In this document: positions 34,749 through 46,800 of the stretch, in pieces
Position numbering within the stretch: the stretch's first letter is position 1
Layout of the letters: every line of letters starts with the position of its first letter
Source: Pochonia chlamydosporia 170
Taxonomy: Eukaryota > Ascomycota > Sordariomycetes > Hypocreales > Clavicipitaceae
DNA length: 64,000 nucleotides
NCBI RefSeq assembly: GCF_001653235.2
Contig: NC_035795.1
Location: forward strand, 2,294,001-2,358,000
Reading direction: 5' to 3'
The notes under the pieces: generated by a model
Database searches by the model: none
Seen by the model: the letters and a program-made list of their open reading frames with translations, nothing else
Told to the model about the DNA's origin: nothing
Program-made: the position numbers and the translations under genes

Positions 34749-36154
34749 TCAAAATAAACGATTTAGCTGGCTACCTAGGTAGAAAGATATAAACAAGCAG
34801 GTAAATTTGATGCCATGTCGTCCATAATCGTAGTTTAACTTATCCACTTCTTTCCTCAACCTTGACAGCTTTTCCTTAGAGCGCGAGCTGTTGATCAAAC
34901 ATATCTCATTCAGAGGCGCGTTGAATGCTATAGCAGCCTGTGTCAGCCCTTGCAGCCACCGTAATTGGTCCTTCCAATGGATGCTACGGATATGCCAGCT
35001 GAACTTTCTTAAGTTAGGCGCGAGTAAACGCCTCGCTTGACAGTTCGTAATTGGCTTTAGACGCTGATAGTGGAACAAATCGACCGGACCAATGGTCAGG
35101 TGTTCCAGGACGGCAAATTTGGAGAAGTCGCCAAACTCAAACCCATCATCCTTGTTGAAATATGGTACCGTTATAGCCTTGAGACTGTCTCTGTGGCTGT
35201 CTGTATTGGCCGTTAATTTTCCACCTCCAATGACATAATAAGACAGCTCTTCAAGGGCCTTGGGCCAGTTGTCTACAATGCCTGTCATTATTTTCCCATC
35301 CCTGTCCAAGTCCAAAACTAGCGACGTGACATTCCGTAGCGAGGGGTTCTAAATAGTAAAAGTCTGTATTAGAATACACGCAGCCAATACTTTCATAATC
35401 ATGTGTCAGATTTGAGATGATCCATACTCACATCAGGATCAATCAGACCTCTGCCGCGGTCTGTACAATCACGGATCATCATTATGCCCCCCAAGCCTAG
35501 TTTTCTCACAGAAGAACCCTAGTTGTGTCTTAATACCTGTGCTAACTCGGTCTCGGCTAGAAAACTACCCAAAGTTACCTCAGTCAAGCATTTCATGCCT
35601 GCGGTTGTCAGAAGAAGTTGATTCCAGATGCATGGCCTCCCACCGGGTATGAGGCAAATCTCAAGCTTCTCCACATTTGGGAGGTATGAGAGAATTCTGG
35701 AGGCTAAATACCACTGTTCCTCGAGAACGTCATGTTCCTCAAAGGCGTCAACGTAGAAGTAAGACATCGTAACTCGCCGACAGAATTCCCCAAGCTCAGG
35801 TCTGTTCTGAAGGGTGCGTGCCAATTTGACTGGCATGTGCTCTTCTGTCCCATCCGCCAATGGCAAGTTTGTAATACGCAGTTCACGGTACAAAAAATGT
35901 TCCGCCAATCCCAAACAACGACGGCAGGAAGATGCCAAGGGTTGGAGTGCTTTTGACTTAACTGGCCCATAGTCAGGCTTGTAAATATGGACCGGCCCAA
36001 AGCCAGCATTGTATAGAGGGCTTTCTCGCGGGTATATTATGAAAAAATCCATGATCTTTTCGAGAAGTTCGTTTGGAAGTCTCAGGAGCCAACATGGCTG
36101 GTCCGATGAGTGATCACCAGTTTCCAGCGGGAGACTCTGCTCGTCCGATGGCAT
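34749..36154 (-). CDS. F-box-like protein, copy 2, interrupted by in-frame TAG
   Basis: Paralog of copy 1. Coding parts are 35432..36154 and 34749..35348, with a phase 0 intron at the same aligned site as copy 1. The start at 36154 (MPSDEQSL) precedes the F-box-like motif CWLLRLPNELLEKIMDFF; an upstream in-frame ATG at 36313 would add a hydrophobic stretch not present in copy 1. A TAG at 35519..35521 aligns with a Trp codon of copy 1 (copy 1 ELEEVLDLQWGPNMKKL, copy 2 ELAQVLRHN-stop-GSSVRKL) and the frame is intact on both sides. Two readings: a nonsense mutation making a pseudogene, or a 60-nt in-frame intron 35519..35578 (GTAACT...ACTAG) whose removal takes out the stop and about 19 once-coding residues. 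Sequence alone cannot decide. Confidence 0.65.
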
Positions 36155-37319
36155 ATTTGTTGTTTTTGTCTCGGGAAAGTGCTCTATTATTCGAAATCCC
36201 CCTTTTTCAATCAGCCGGCATCTAAAGTAGAGGAACGTCAACAGGAAGACAGCGAGGAGTGTTAGGGGAGTTGACTGGGGAAGTTTACCAGACCTGCCTG
36301 CCAAGTCTAACAAGTATAGGTGTCAGCCGAAATTTTTGGTGAATTTGAAATTTTTGCATAGTAAATGCTCAACCGTAAGTATCGACGAGACGTTTTGCAA
36401 AAGTTGATCAGAGGATTTTGTCAACCAGAAGGGAAAGTGTTAAACGTACCAGACATATTCCATTCAGGTTCACTGACAGGTTCAAAGTGGGTCATGCCAG
36501 CTGCCAATTCAGTCCAACATTGAAGCTCCAGCTGCCAGCGACTGGCTGCCAGTCGCACCAACAGTGGCGTGTGCCTGGAGCCCCACAATGCGAAGTGACC
36601 AGACCGGAGCTGTGAACAATCCACTTGACCTTTTTTTTTTCCCTGGACTTTTCCCCTTCGACTTCACCAGGCTCCTTCAATCGGAGCAAATGGCCCTCAC
36701 CGGCGTCACCGCTGCCAGTCGTGCGCACAATGCATAAACTCAATCCGCAGCGAGTGAACCATCACAGGTAGGTCAACTCATCGCTTCTTCGTAGAAGGCA
36801 GCACTCCACGGCCAGTCATTCGGTCCTCACGAATCTTCTTATGGAGGTCTTCCCCAAGGAGGGCGTTTTGTGCTCCTTGGATGAAGTGGACTGGCTCGCT
36901 GGGCAGATTGTCCATCTGGATGATTTGTGTACATGCTGCTAGATGGACTGGACCGTCATAGTCCACGCCTGTCTGCCGCTTGCTGCCATCGGATGGCGAG
37001 TTGGCTTTTTTCTTTTCACACAGGCGTGGCTCCCTGAGTACCAACATTTGATGAGCATGGCATTTACGTGTTGTCTCGATTTTCGAAGCCCACCACCTCC
37101 AATGATTTGTTTGTTTTACTGTTGTATGTTGCATCTAGTTAAGTCGTCCAGTATCATTTCATCGGGGCTATTTGGTGTTTTCTCACCGCGTGTGCTCAGA
37201 CATTGTGTGACGAACGAGGCCCTTGTCCAACACGATACTCAAATCCTCATCCAGCAAGACGCTTCACCACTCCTAGACAATCAACAGATCATTGCTCCAA
37301 ACCCAACCACATCAACATC
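36155..37319. other. intergenic, holds palindromes and a motif copy
   Basis: 1.17 kb between F-box copy 2 and the malic enzyme stop. It contains ACCAGACAT at 36448..36456 and a nested inverted repeat at 36525..36581. Open frames here have no domain content. Confidence 0.5.
36525..36581. repeat. nested inverted repeat
   Basis: Inner perfect palindrome GCGACTGGC-T-GCCAGTCGC at 36538..36556, nested inside outer arms GCTCCAG (36525..36531) and CTGGAGC (36575..36581). It could form a cruciform or RNA hairpin, or bind a dimeric regulator. Confidence 0.6.
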
Positions 37320-39404
37320 TCACACTCTATCCACCGTCCCAGCCTTTCTCAATTCTCCCTTCGCAGCGCGGCCAGCACCCTCCAAGTCCACCTTGACCAA
37401 CTCACGATACTTGGGCTCCCACATCTGCACCTTGACCCATTCTTCCAATTGCTTGTCATCAGATGGGATACCTTCCTGTGATGCCAAATCCTCCTCCATA
37501 GCAGCCTTGATCACTCCCATCGCCACACGGAGACTCACGTCTCTCACAGCCTCAACATCCGGCAACAAAGGCGCATTCTCATCCTTGAGTGCAGGGCTCA
37601 ATGAAGCCACGGCCTGCACTGCCGCAACGAGCATCTTGTCCGTGAGTAGTTTCGCCCTGGATAAGATGCAGCCTAGCCCTATGCCGGGGAAGACGACTGA
37701 GTTGTTGCATTCTGCCACTTCTATAGTAAGCTCTTCCCCATTTGGTCCCCATGGTCCTTTGACGGGGTCAAATGGAGAACCAGTTGCCACAAGTGCCTTT
37801 CCCTGAGTCCATTGCAACAGATTCTGGGGCGTCTGCTCATGCAGTCTGGTCGGATTGCTCAATGGGAATATAATTGGTCTCGAGACGTGTTTGGCCATTT
37901 CAGTGACAATTTCCTGCGTGAATGCTCCGGGGACAGTCGACGTGCCAATGAGGACCTTGGGATGTACAGCTCGAATGACAGACAGGAGATTTGTCTCCTT
38001 GTCCTTCCAGTCTCCTGCATTCTTGACGAATGGCTTTTGAGAATCCGATACGTCAATGTCTGTAGTGAGAAGACCCGGCCGGTCAATCAACCTAATACGT
38101 CGTCAGATACCATCTAAGAAGAAGGGCGTATACACTCACCATATTTGCTTTGATGCTTCCTCGTGGGATATACCACCCTCCGCAGCAATCGCATCCCTCA
38201 CCTGATCTGCGATTCCGATTCCCGCACTTCCCGCCCCAAACACAACCATTTTCACGTCGGCAAGTTTCTGTCCCGACACATGTAACCCAGCCATAATGGC
38301 AGCCAGTGTGACGCATCCCGTCCCTTGGACATCGTCGTTAAAGCAAGCCATTCTGGGGCGGTACGTGTCCAAAATCCGCCTCGCTAGACGCTATCAGCGA
38401 TTATTCTACAACACAACATTCGAGAGTGTACAGACATACCGTTGCCGACTGCAAAATCCTCAAAGTGGATGTAAGCTCCTGGAAAGTTTGTCGTCGCAGC
38501 ATGCACAAAAGATTCTACAAACTCGTCGTACTCCTTTCCACCAACACGCTTCTCTCTTAGACCCAGGTACAGTTCGTCTTTTAGTAGTTCCTCGTTATCT
38601 GTGCCGCAGTCCAGCACAACTGGCAAACAACGATTGGGGTGGACGCCAGCGCACAGCGTGGCGAGGACGAGTTTCGCGACGGATATGAGGATTCCGCCGA
38701 CACCTTGGTCTCCTATTCCGAGGATTTCCTCGCCATCTATACAGGTTAGTGTACGTGAATACTATTCTTTAAAAGTTATGAGAATTCACCTGTGACGACA
38801 ATGTAGTCAATATCATCTGCTTCACCCCACATGGCCAAATCGTTAAACACCCTCTCCTTGTCTCGGATGTTCAAGAAACACCCTTCTGGGCGTCTGAAAA
38901 GCCGTGAATAGTTTTGAATTGCATCTCCTTCTGTGGGTGTGTATACCACGCTGAACATGGCTTTCAAATTGTCCTGTAACAACTGCATGTCGTTAGCTAG
39001 GTCTCACAGTCATCAACCCCAACAGAATACGCATTCCTTTTACAAAGCATACAATCCCGTGATATGCGGCGCAACATGAGAAAGTCTTACAAGCTAGCAC
39101 ATACCTTATAGTACAGCACCTCATTCTGATCCTTCAACGACGCCAAAAACGTATTCCTCGCCAAGTCATCGCTCCGAGAGAGATACTGCTCATGCGCCCT
39201 CTTGACCTGTTCATCAAGCGTCTGGACATTTTGCGGAAGCAAGCCGGTCAAATTAAAGGCGCGACGTTCCTCCACGGGAAACGCAGAGCCCTTGTTGAAG
39301 TACGGTGTGTTGAGGACGGCTTGGCCCCGGAGAGCGCATTGGATTGGCCCGTTGGCATTGAGGGTGAGATGAGCAAATTTGGCGTCTTTTTTTGAGGCAT
39401 CCAT
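37320..39404 (-). CDS. malic enzyme
   Basis: Five exons on the minus strand: 39105..39404, 38790..38982, 38440..38736, 38140..38383, 37320..38091, giving 601 residues. Malic enzyme oxidatively decarboxylates malate to pyruvate, yielding NAD(P)H. Family blocks are FNKGSAFPVEERRAF, SVVYTPTEGDAIQNYSRLFR, GIGDQGVGGILISVAKL, CFNDDVQGTGCVTLAAI, the Rossmann motif VVFGAGSAGIGIAD, and SNPTRLHEQTPQNLL. The N-terminus lacks a clear mitochondrial presequence, suggesting a cytosolic form that could supply NADPH for lipid synthesis; cofactor choice is not certain from sequence. Introns are 48-122 nt, and all junctions restore frame. Confidence 0.93.
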
Positions 39405-39980
39405 TATTAAGGCGCTCCCGAGATGTCCGTTTTATATGCTGGGATAATTGAAGCTTGCTATCGGGATATGGGTAGATTTGAATCTACGTGGGGTTGCTTC
39501 ATGCATGTGAAGAGTGCATGATGACGTACAAGGCACCTTGGAAATAGGCTTTCGATAAAAACTTCCACCCAACGACGCATTTCCTTTACCGATTATACTT
39601 GGTGTAGGCTGACAATAAAATCTTATTCGTAAGATATTCCTCAACTTCCATGAAATATTGAGTACTTTAGTCTACGGACGTGGAACAGACACTGGGAACA
39701 GTCAATCGTGCAATAATTTCAGTCCAACGCCCGTTCGGGATGGCATACAAGTGCTCCCAAGCCACACCAGAGCCTCAAGTATTGTGTCACAAGGAATCTC
39801 GAATAGGAAATTTGCAAATAGTAAACATATCATGTATCAAGTGACAGCATACCGCTACAGCACTACTTGCAGACTGACTGTTATATTGTCGCACTCAAAA
39901 TATCTGCTTCCCAAATCCCAACTCCAAGGCCTTGGCACCTGCAAGGATCACAAATAAAAGCATACAGGACATTGTCCGAC
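39405..39980. other. intergenic, no gene seen
   Basis: 576 bp between the MTC1 stop and the malic enzyme start; no recognisable feature. Confidence 0.5.
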
Positions 39981-41567
39981 CTAAATTAGCCCGGCTCTTG
40001 CTACTTCGCCCGCGTTGGCGTCCACGAGCTCTTCCACCCTCTTCTTGCCGCGTCCAAGGCCGCCCTCACCAACACCCATTCGCCTTGCGACGTATCGTTG
40101 AGCGACAATGCCAACTGACAGGTTTAGTGTATCTTCAATCCATTCAGCAACCCACTCGCGGGGGTCAACACCACCGCTCTCAATAATATCTTTGATATCA
40201 TCGGGAATGCCGCCGTCAAAGGGTGTATCCTGGGTTCCGTCATTAGACCCAGGCGTCAGTGGCGTGGCAGCATCGAGCCAGCGAATCCATTTTGAAGGAA
40301 TGCTCTGGCTGACTGTAGAGAATTCAATTTCGTGGACCGGGTCAAGGACATAGACGGCAAAGCAGACATGCTCATCCTCCTCTTCTTGCTCCTTCACGGC
40401 GGATGCTTCTTTCTCCTTCTCTGCTGAGGCTGAGCCAGCGAATAACGTCTTGTCGGCGTCCACCGAGATGGCCTGCACGGACAAGAAGATGTCGGAAGTC
40501 CGCACAGGGTTGCTCTCGCTCAAATCTTCTGTAGCTCGGGTCTTGGCCGCTTCGATGCCTCCGTGGGCGGCAAAGTATTCATTCGCATATGATTCAGCGC
40601 CGGCACGACACAGCTTGGTGCCCTCCACCATGCCCTTGACAAGGCCAAGTTCCCGAGGGCCGTCAGTCTGGCGCCACCAGGGACCATCTCGCCAGCCAGC
40701 AGAACCGTCACTGTAGCGTCGAGAGCTGCTCTCGTGTCCTCGCTGGACAACGAGCAAATCACCACCTTCGACTTGTGACATGACACGAGAGAAAACGCCA
40801 TGAATCAAGGGGTCCATGGACGGGTAACCGACAAGATCGTGGGTAATGTGAATCATCAGTCTCTCGTGAGAGCTAATAGGCGGCGCAAGGGTATGTAGAA
40901 TGTTGGTAAACGTGGGCATAGCCCGGCTTCGAAGCTCATCTCCTGAAATCAGGCAGTTAGTGGCGGGTGCCCGTCGTCAATTGCCAAATTCAAACCTACC
41001 GTAGTTGCGCAACGCGCCGACGTCGATGCCTCCTGACAAGCCTCGAACTTGATCAGCCCATTTCTTGGCCTCTTCATTATGTTGCATCTCTTTGTAGGCA
41101 TTTTCAGCCTGCTTCATTACGCCGGTAGCAGTTGAGAGGATGCCACCCCACCAACCACCGCTCTGCTGTTGTTGAACCTGCTCGACAGTGCCCTTCTTCT
41201 CAGCATCGTGAAGCTCAGAGCTGGTGGCGCTAGGTGTGAAGCTCGCCCTCAAGCTTCTTGCGCTGTCGGTCGACTTGCGGGCAGCAGCTGCTGCGGCCTT
41301 GTCGTCACCAACAGGGGGTGTCCCAGCGGCCCGTCTCACACCTCGGGGAGTATGCGGGCGCGATGAGGACTGCTCGGACGCAAGTTGAGACTCGAGGTCG
41401 GCCAGGATATCGTCATCTCCCTTGGCCTTTGAGGCTGCCGAGGTGGGTTTGTTGGCTTTGGGGTTGGTCGTTTTTTTGGACTTGGCGTCATCGCCAATGC
41501 CCTCAAAGAGCTCGTCGAGGTTGTCATCGGCAGCAGGGGTAGCTGCTTTCGTCTTTTTCGAAGCCAT
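39981..41567 (-). CDS. MTC1: MTC1-like (maintenance of telomere capping 1) protein
   Basis: Two exons on the minus strand, 41000..41567 and 39981..40942, giving 509 residues. The N-terminal ~150 residues are disordered, with NLDELFEGIGDDAKSKK and DDILADLESQLAS, both typical of the fungal Mtc1 family (DUF5427). A GGWWGGILSTATGVMKQAEN amphipathic segment follows, and the C-terminal part is globular (TDGPRELGLVKGMVEGTKL, PREWVAEWIEDTLNL). Yeast MTC1 was found by synthetic interaction with the telomere cap mutant cdc13-1; the protein localises to vesicles and its molecular function remains unclear. The intron (57 nt) joins RNYG to DELRS. The 1.6-kb upstream region is shared with the divergent nuclear-protein gene. 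Confidence 0.8.
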
Positions 41568-43162
41568 GTTGTCGGACTTGTCTGCTATATGGGCTGACGA
41601 GCAACAATGGAGAACTGGTTATCACAAAGAAATTGAAGCTCAGACCAGAATGTGGAGGGAAGAGCTCTGTTGACCCAGGGTTGGGTGATGGTGAAGGAGG
41701 TGCTGGTGTTGGTTGCCAGTGGGGAGAGCTTGGTTGCTTGAGACAGCGCCTCGTGCATGCTATGCTGCTGGTGCTGGTTGCAAGTGGAGGCTCCAGTCAA
41801 GATCCATGCGAGGAATGACGCCAGGCTCGTTTCTCTCAAGCTGCAAGTGGTTTGACCACTCATCAACAGGTCCCCTTCGCACGAGACCAGGCACGTCGCA
41901 TTGACACGTGCCGGACGGGATGACGACTCCAATGGTTCAAGGTGCAGTGTAGCGTGCCGACAGCATCTACTCCAAGTCGGAACATGCAAGCAGAGTAATA
42001 ATACTCCAATCTAAATTCCACCATTAATGCCTTGTCTATCCCGGGGTGGTAAACTAGCACAGTAAATACAGGTTATTCCCAAGAGTCTTCCTCAGTGTGC
42101 TCTCCGCTTCACCATAACTCAAAACGCTGCAGCCGCGAATGACATCTGGACTACGGGAGCATCGTCTCTCGTCCCAAATTAGACTAGTGTCGTCATTCAT
42201 CCCGGTGCCAGACGCCGTGATTGGCCAAGGCTCTAGCCCACGGAGGAACCCCGGAAAACTGGCACTCAGATTGATTCTAAGTTGCATGCCCAGCAACCCC
42301 AGGTCCATGTCTGGTCTGGTGCCACCGCCCAAATCGCCAACAGCCACAGAAGGGCACACAGCGGGCTCCGTCCACTAAACAGTCTCCCACCAGCCCCTAA
42401 AGCACCTAAAACGGAGAGCCTGTGGCGCAGGTCTTGGGCGCTCAACCCTGAGTGTTAGTGCCCAGCCCGGCCTGGCCGTCAGTCCATGTCTGGTCACCTG
42501 TTTGCGCTGCCTGGCACATGTCTGGCCTGGAGAGGTGCACGAGAAAAACCAGACCCAGACACCACACTCCATGTCCTGCTTGTCTGAAAAGGTACGTACC
42601 TCCACGGGACCCGCAGTTGGCCTTGTCAGGAAACTGGGTCTTGGCTTATTCGGACCACGACACCTTGAGAAAAACGATGGCCAGGAGACCGGCACGTTCA
42701 ACAACGACACGGGAGACGCATTGAAAAGTCTCTGATATTGTCAAGCTGCATCGTCGCCGTGGTCATCGGTGCTTCTATACGCCGCTTGCGCTTTGTTCTG
42801 CACTAGTCTTTTTGTTGCTTGATGCTTGAGCCTGCTGCCCTTTTGTCCTTGTCTGTGTTTGCCTTTCAAAATTCTTCGCTCAGTCACTCAACTCATCTTG
42901 TGTGGCCCGGCTCATACAAAAGCTTTGCCTCTCCCCTTCTTGATTCATCCCACGGCCGCACGACCACGAGTCACCTCGCCGCCTCATCGTCGAGCCTAAC
43001 TTGTTCATCGCGGCCTGGACCTTTTCCCACTGCCTGATTTTCCTGATCCCCCCGAGTCACTGTCTTGCGGATGGTCGGCCTCTTACACACATTGACGTTG
43101 CCCCCTTCTCCTTCTTACACGCTTAAAGGCTCTCCGCAACACGCTGGCTGCTCCGGCTCGAT
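41568..43162. other. long divergent promoter region with repeated motif
   Basis: 1.6 kb between divergent MTC1-like and nuclear-protein genes. It contains three CATGTCTGG copies (from 42306, 42485 and 42517) plus ACCAGAC at 42546. CT-rich tracts precede the plus-strand ATG. No gene recognised. Confidence 0.5.
42307..42526 (+). repeat. triplicated CATGTCTGG(T/C) motif
   Basis: ATGTCTGGT occurs at 42307..42315 and 42486..42494, and the variant ATGTCTGGC at 42518..42526, all on the plus strand and each preceded by C. The first two share TCCATGTCTGGTC. Further copies are dispersed in other intergenic regions. Confidence 0.6.
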
Positions 43163-46100
43163 ATGGACCGCGCTCGTCGGACTGCAGCAACCACACGTCG
43201 CAAAACATTGGGCGGTTCTGCCTCTCCTCAATCTACTCCTCCTGAAAGTTTGTCTGATCATCCTTCGTCTGCAAGTCCGGTAATGGCGCATGCGTCTGCC
43301 GCAAATAGCCCACAACCCGCGACTCAGAGCAGGCGCGGAAGCAAAAGTCTTCACCACGCATTTACATTCTCAACCCCAGCCTCCGGCAATCGTGGTCAGG
43401 GTATCAAACGCCGATCCAGAACCATGGACAGCTACGGTATTCCGGATGATGATTTTGATGAAGACAGCCCTAGGAAAGGCGGTCACACACTACGCAAGAG
43501 GGCTCGCGTGGATTACACATTTGAGCATGTCGATGACGAGGTAGTCGTCCCCAGCTCTACATCCTCCGCTCGCAACAAGAAGCGAAAATCAGACAACAGC
43601 TACGACTCTGAAGAGTTCTACGGCTCCGGTGCTAAGAGACGGGGCGCTTCGCTTGGTGCTGATGCTTCCAGCAATGTGCGGAGAAATCCTTCTCGCAGCT
43701 CAGCCCTCGGAAGAGCCGACCACGGGGATGACGAAGATGTCAAGGATACCATTGAAGTTGGCGTCTCATTTTCCGACATGGACGAGTCTGAAGTTCGTCG
43801 TGGCAGTCATTCAAGTGCCTCATCGGCTGCTCAGTCCCTTGATGGCTCGTGGAAATCTGCACCTGCAGCATCTAATTTTGGCAGCATGTACTTGAACGAC
43901 AAGAGTACAAACGAAAACCCGCCTCAAAAGATTGAAACTCAAGATCTGGATATTGATCCCAATCTTCGGGCCAGTCCTCCCCCTGCACTCAAGGAACCTA
44001 CTACCACCGTTGATCCCATGGTGGCTCAATCAGAAAGCACAGACACCAAAAAGGCCGATGAGCCTTCAAAAAATTCCTCTAACAAAGCCGAAGAGAGCCT
44101 TGAGGTTTCAGGTATTCAAGAAGTTGCTGAAGCTTCCAAAGCAACAACGCCCCCTGTTGCCGCTCAAGATGAGCCTTCTGTTCATGAGGCCAAGCCAGTG
44201 GTCGAACCAGAGCCAATAATAGAGGACAAGTCGAATGACGAGACGGCACCTGTCCCTGAAACTGTCACTTCTGATGAAGTGAAGGATAACACTCCAGATG
44301 TTGATATTCCTATCCCATCCGCGCCAGCAGCTGAGGCGAACACAAATGAACCGTCCATTACAGAACCGGATGCGGTGGTCAAATCACCATCACCGCCAAA
44401 ACCAGAAGTCGCGACAGAACCAATGGAGATATCTCCTGCCAAACGTTCCCCATCAGTAGGTATTGCTGAGGAAGTGACGCCAGCAGCAGAAGTTGTTCAG
44501 GAGCCAACTGAGGATGCAACCACAAAACGCAGCACTTCCGCTGAGCCAACATCAATTGTGCCATCGATATCTGTAGAGGAGGTTGCGGAACCTAAGACTC
44601 AAGGCCCCGAGGAGCAAGAGAAGGAGCAAGAGACGTCACAACAAGAATCCAAGGAATCACCAGCGTCGGTATCGATTGTGGTCGAAGATAAAGACTCAAT
44701 TATTGAAGGTTCCAATACTACTAGTCCCGAGAAGAAGGACATCATCAAGCCCAAGAAGCCGTCCCAATTAGGGCCAAGCAAACCTCAGCCAGCTCCGATC
44801 GGCCGGTGGGCTCATTTAACACCATACATGGACGGGGAATATGTCTCGTACCCCGAGAAGAAGGCTCGTTCGGATGATGAAGCTGGCGGAGATGATTCCA
44901 CGCCCGATGACAAGGACGGTGATAAGGATGGCAACGCCATGGAGCCCATGGTTGAAGACAACGATGATGCGCCGGAACCAACAAGCCTTGAAGCACCCAC
45001 GCCGGCCCTTAACACGCCAACGCGAGGTTCTCCCGTTCCAGACTCAATGGACCCTACAGCTACAAACTCTCCAGCCCCAGCTGGCGATGATGGCGACGAT
45101 GGCGACATGTCTGATTCGCAGGAAGTGCCAGAGCGAAAGCGATATTATAAATATCGCAAGGTTCGTGATCCCGAAGAATACATTTCAGCTATTGAGAATT
45201 ACGAAGACATGACCACCACTGAGTTGTATGAGATACTCGAAGCTATCAACATATCGCTCGTGCAGTGGCAAACCGAATGGACAGAGTTGGGAAAGGTTGT
45301 TGACGACCATGAAAATGCTCTGCGCCGACGTCAAGCCGACGCCAAGTACGAATCCCGGACGCGAAACCTGGCACAGCATGGTGTCAACCACGAAGAGCCA
45401 GACTTCGTCGTCAAGGGGTACAAATCCAAGGAACGAGAGCTGATGAGCGAAACCCGCTATCTTCAGGGTCAAGATCGCATCATGGCTGCTACTTATGGCT
45501 TCGAGTACGATCCTCACCCGTCCAAGATTGGCCGCCAGAATCCTGAAACCCAGCAAGTTGGCATCATGACCAGAGGGCGCTCGCTGCGCAACCAACCAAG
45601 GCAAACGGTTAAGGCATCTGAAGCCGACGAGGTTACCGGCAAGAGACAGCGCAAGCCGGTTCAGCTCTTTGACCCAGCGCCTCAAGATGTTAGCCGAAGC
45701 TCGACACCAGTTCCAACGCGAGGCAGGAGACGCCGAAACGCCAACCCGGAGGAAGAGGCTCAGGTTACGATGACTTCAAGCTTCAACGGAGACGGAAACT
45801 CGGACGAAGAGAGCGCGGCCCCCAAGACCAGAAGACGACGTGGCCCGCGTGCTAGCAATGTGGTCCCCAGCATTACTGAGGAATTGGCTACACCGCGTAG
45901 CTCGGACAATCTCGCTCAAGAAGAGACTGGCAGGTCGGGTCGCCGCCGAGGCAGGCAGCCCGTCAGATATGACGAAACGTATGCTGAATTTATCGACGAC
46001 GATTCTCAGCCTGAGCCAAAACAACGGAAGCGCCATATGCTGACGCTGAAGATACCCAGATCCAAGAATTTCAGCGAGCCTTCTTCGGCCATTACCGACA

Positions 46101-46800
46101 ATGGCGATTCAAGACCTTCAACCGCATCATCAGAATCGTCGTCTCATACTGCCGAGTCTTCGTACTCGTTCCGGCCCAAGCGCCAAAAGCGCTTTCGCGA
46201 CGACCCTGATGAGACGGACGAAGCCGTTCAAGCACCGCCCCGTAAACGAGGCAAGCGAAGTGTTCCTCAACCGATTGGTGGTGTTGAGTCATCCTTTGCT
46301 CTTGATCAACCCACGCCGCCGGATGCCCAACAAGGCGTCGGAGCCCGCAAGATTGCCAAGATCAAGGTTGTGCGGCCTCCAGGCGATACCCGCAATGGCA
46401 CTCCCTCCTCACAACCTGGAGGTGGTGATGGTGATGATAAGCCCAAGGATTACAAGAACATGACCAAGTCTGAAAAGATGTCGGCATCCATGAAGAGTAA
46501 GTTATTCACATAGGCTATAACTAGAAGTACCAGACTGTTTTTTGTGTGCCTTTTTGCTAACTGATTGCCTCCTTAGGTCGCTGGGCAAACGGAAACATGG
46601 CCGGAGCCGTCGAAAAGCGAAAGGCTACTCTTGCTGCGAAAAAGGCAGCTCAAGCGGCGGCCGAGCAGAAACTCGGCGTCATTGCCCCTAAGCCCAAAGT
46701 CAAGCCCAGCAAAAAGGAACTGCCTCCTCCAGGGCAGCCTCCAACGGGCTATGTGCCGGCAATGCCAGGTATCAATTACCCGTTTCCGTCGAATCAATGA
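43163..46800 (+). CDS. large disordered basic/acidic nuclear protein
   Basis: Two exons, 43163..46496 and 46577..46800, giving 1185 residues. I do not recognise a named family. Residues 1-600 are low complexity: Ser/Thr/Pro-rich and Glu/Pro/Val-rich, with several likely nuclear signals (IKRRSRT, LRKRARV, NKKRKS). A conserved-looking helical segment near residues 660-760 begins RYYKYRKVRDPEEYISAIEN and may be the functional core. Further basic motifs follow (RGRRRR, TRRRRG, RRRGRQPVRYDETYAEF, AT-hook-like). The end, across the splice, has MTKSEKMSASMKSRWANGNM and a lysine/alanine-rich helix. Chromatin or transcription-complex association is a reasonable inference from composition, not a demonstrated role. 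Confidence 0.82.

Noticed and set aside
36943..37806. 287-residue plus-strand frame
   Set aside because: Lies antisense to the conserved malic enzyme exon 5 for most of its length.
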